Origin: CADEFX01 sp050260355
GTDB lineage: Bacteria; Pseudomonadota; Alphaproteobacteria; Rhizobiales; Hyphomicrobiaceae
Assembly: GCA_050260355.1 (NCBI GenBank)
Contig: JBLNBZ010000008.1
Coordinates: forward strand, 1 to 5,365
Direction of reading: 5' to 3'
DNA: 5,365 nt
A program made the translations under genes and the position numbers. Positions 4,914-5,365 of the stretch are shown here, piece by piece (the first letter of the stretch is position 1; each line of letters opens with the position of its first letter). The notes under the pieces were generated by a model. The model was given only the letters and a program-made list of their open reading frames with translations, searched no databases and was not told the origin of the DNA.

Positions 4914-5365
4914 CTACGACAGGCGGTAGACCTTGCGCCCGTTCTCGGCGCAGATCTGGCGGTGCCGCTCGGGCTTCAATCCGGCCGGGAAGGCGCGGAA
5001 CGGATCGTCGAAATCCCAGTGCGGATAGTCGCTGGCGAACAGCAGACGGTCCCAGCCGATCCACTCCATGACCTCGAGCACGTGCCGGCGCTCGTCCGGC
5101 TCCTCCATCGGCTGCGTCGTGACGTAGATGTGCTGGCGAATGTACTCGGACGGCTTGCGCTTCAGGTGCGGGACCTCATCGCGCATGCGCTCGAACAGCT
5201 TGTCGAGCCGCCAGGTCAGCGCGGGCAGCCAGGCGAAGCCGCCTTCCACCATCACCACCTTGAGGGTCGGGAACGCGAGACGCTGCGCCAGTATGCCGTC
5301 GATACGTGGCAGTCCTTCGTGGAGCTGACCTATCCCAATGGTCTGCCGTCTGACAATATTGACGC
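4914..5365 (-). CDS. Amidohydrolase family 2 (ACMSD-like metal-dependent hydrolase), C-terminal part
   Basis: The frame is open from the right edge to TAG 4914, giving 149 residues and no visible start. LKVVMVEGGFAWLP (34-47) followed by WRLDK (51-55), VPHLKRKPSEYIR (64-76), TTQP (82-85) and GWDRLLFASDYPHWDFDDP (103-121) are the ordered landmarks of the last third of amidohydrolase-2 TIM-barrel enzymes. D112 in SDYPHWD is the conserved metal-site or catalytic aspartate. Full-length members have about 330-400 residues, so the N-terminal metal ligands (H-x-H) lie outside the window, if they exist. Upstream of FPTLK (31-35) the expected family sequence (an EGVF-E/D-R/K-type segment) is not seen, and the reading frame may cross a junction near 5274. 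The homologous part is therefore about 4914-5273. Relatives decarboxylate or hydrolyse small carboxylic acids. The Rieske gene follows on the same strand. Confidence 0.82.
   Translation of the reverse strand, partial: VNIVRRQTIGIGQLHEGLPRIDGILAQRLAFPTLKVVMVEGGFAWLPALTWRLDKLFERMRDEVPHLKRKPSEYIRQHIYVTTQPMEEPDERRHVLEVMEWIGWDRLLFASDYPHWDFDDPFRAFPAGLKPERHRQICAENGRKVYRLS
5277..5365 (+). pseudogene. Possible fragment of a different gene, carbohydrate-enzyme-like, at the right edge
   Basis: On the plus strand these last bases translate to about 29 residues including LRQYAVDTWQSF and PNGLPSDNI. I recall D-T-W-x-S-F followed by G-L-P-x-DN in glucoamylase-like and cyclic-glucan-synthase-like proteins, whose corresponding motif is TW-x-F-F ... 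LPPDN. No start codon or ribosome site precedes it in frame. Upstream the frame runs into the antisense of the amidohydrolase. Local G+C is about 55% over the last 75 bases (41 of 75), clearly below the rest of the window. It may be the 5'-truncated piece of a gene that continues past the window. The alternative is that it is only the antisense of a real amidohydrolase segment. Identification is tentative. Confidence 0.33.

Noticed and set aside
1..5365. CRISPR array, tRNA, rRNA, toxin-antitoxin pair or complete insertion sequence
   Set aside because: I saw no regularly spaced repeats, cloverleaf, rRNA signature, small gene pair or transposase on either strand.

Overview
The window is GC-rich DNA (roughly two thirds G+C by eye, not computed) from a proteobacterium. 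Codon use, the gene families and the CGTCATCCC...GGGATCCAG palindromic repeats fit Pseudomonadota, most likely an alphaproteobacterium of the Rhizobiales type. Betaproteobacteria cannot be excluded, and no marker gene is present to settle it.

Layout. Positions 1-557 hold no convincing gene. They carry two separate composite palindromic repeats, each made of two copies of one repeat family in inverted orientation (29-199 and 348-540). Next come two plus-strand major facilitator permeases, probably one operon: a monocarboxylate/oxalate-formate-type MFS protein (630-1859, GTG start) and, after a 38-base gap, a fosmidomycin-resistance-type MFS protein (1898-3160). A plausible extended -10 promoter lies at 558-589. 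Positions 3157-3339 on the minus strand encode only the C-terminal end of a MmyB-type XRE regulator, a gene relic. A plus-strand EamA/DMT permease follows (3371-4258). The minus strand then carries a small Rieske [2Fe-2S] protein (4283-4711), convergent with the permease, and upstream of it the C-terminal part of an ACMSD-like amidohydrolase (4914 to the right edge).

Function. The three permeases belong to three different families, each probably exporting or importing small organic molecules. No substrate can be read from the sequence. The amidohydrolase and Rieske protein look like a pair for catabolism of a small organic acid or aromatic ring (inference). The sequence around them shows turnover: repeats, a truncated regulator, and a probable junction close to the right edge.

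The most unusual points are the right edge and the Rieske protein. In the last ~90 bases the amidohydrolase homology stops, G+C falls, and the plus strand reads like a different, carbohydrate-enzyme-like protein, suggesting a rearrangement or a chimeric join. The Rieske protein has about twice the usual distance between its two cluster-binding motifs. I saw no clear new multi-gene system, CRISPR array, RNA gene or complete insertion sequence.
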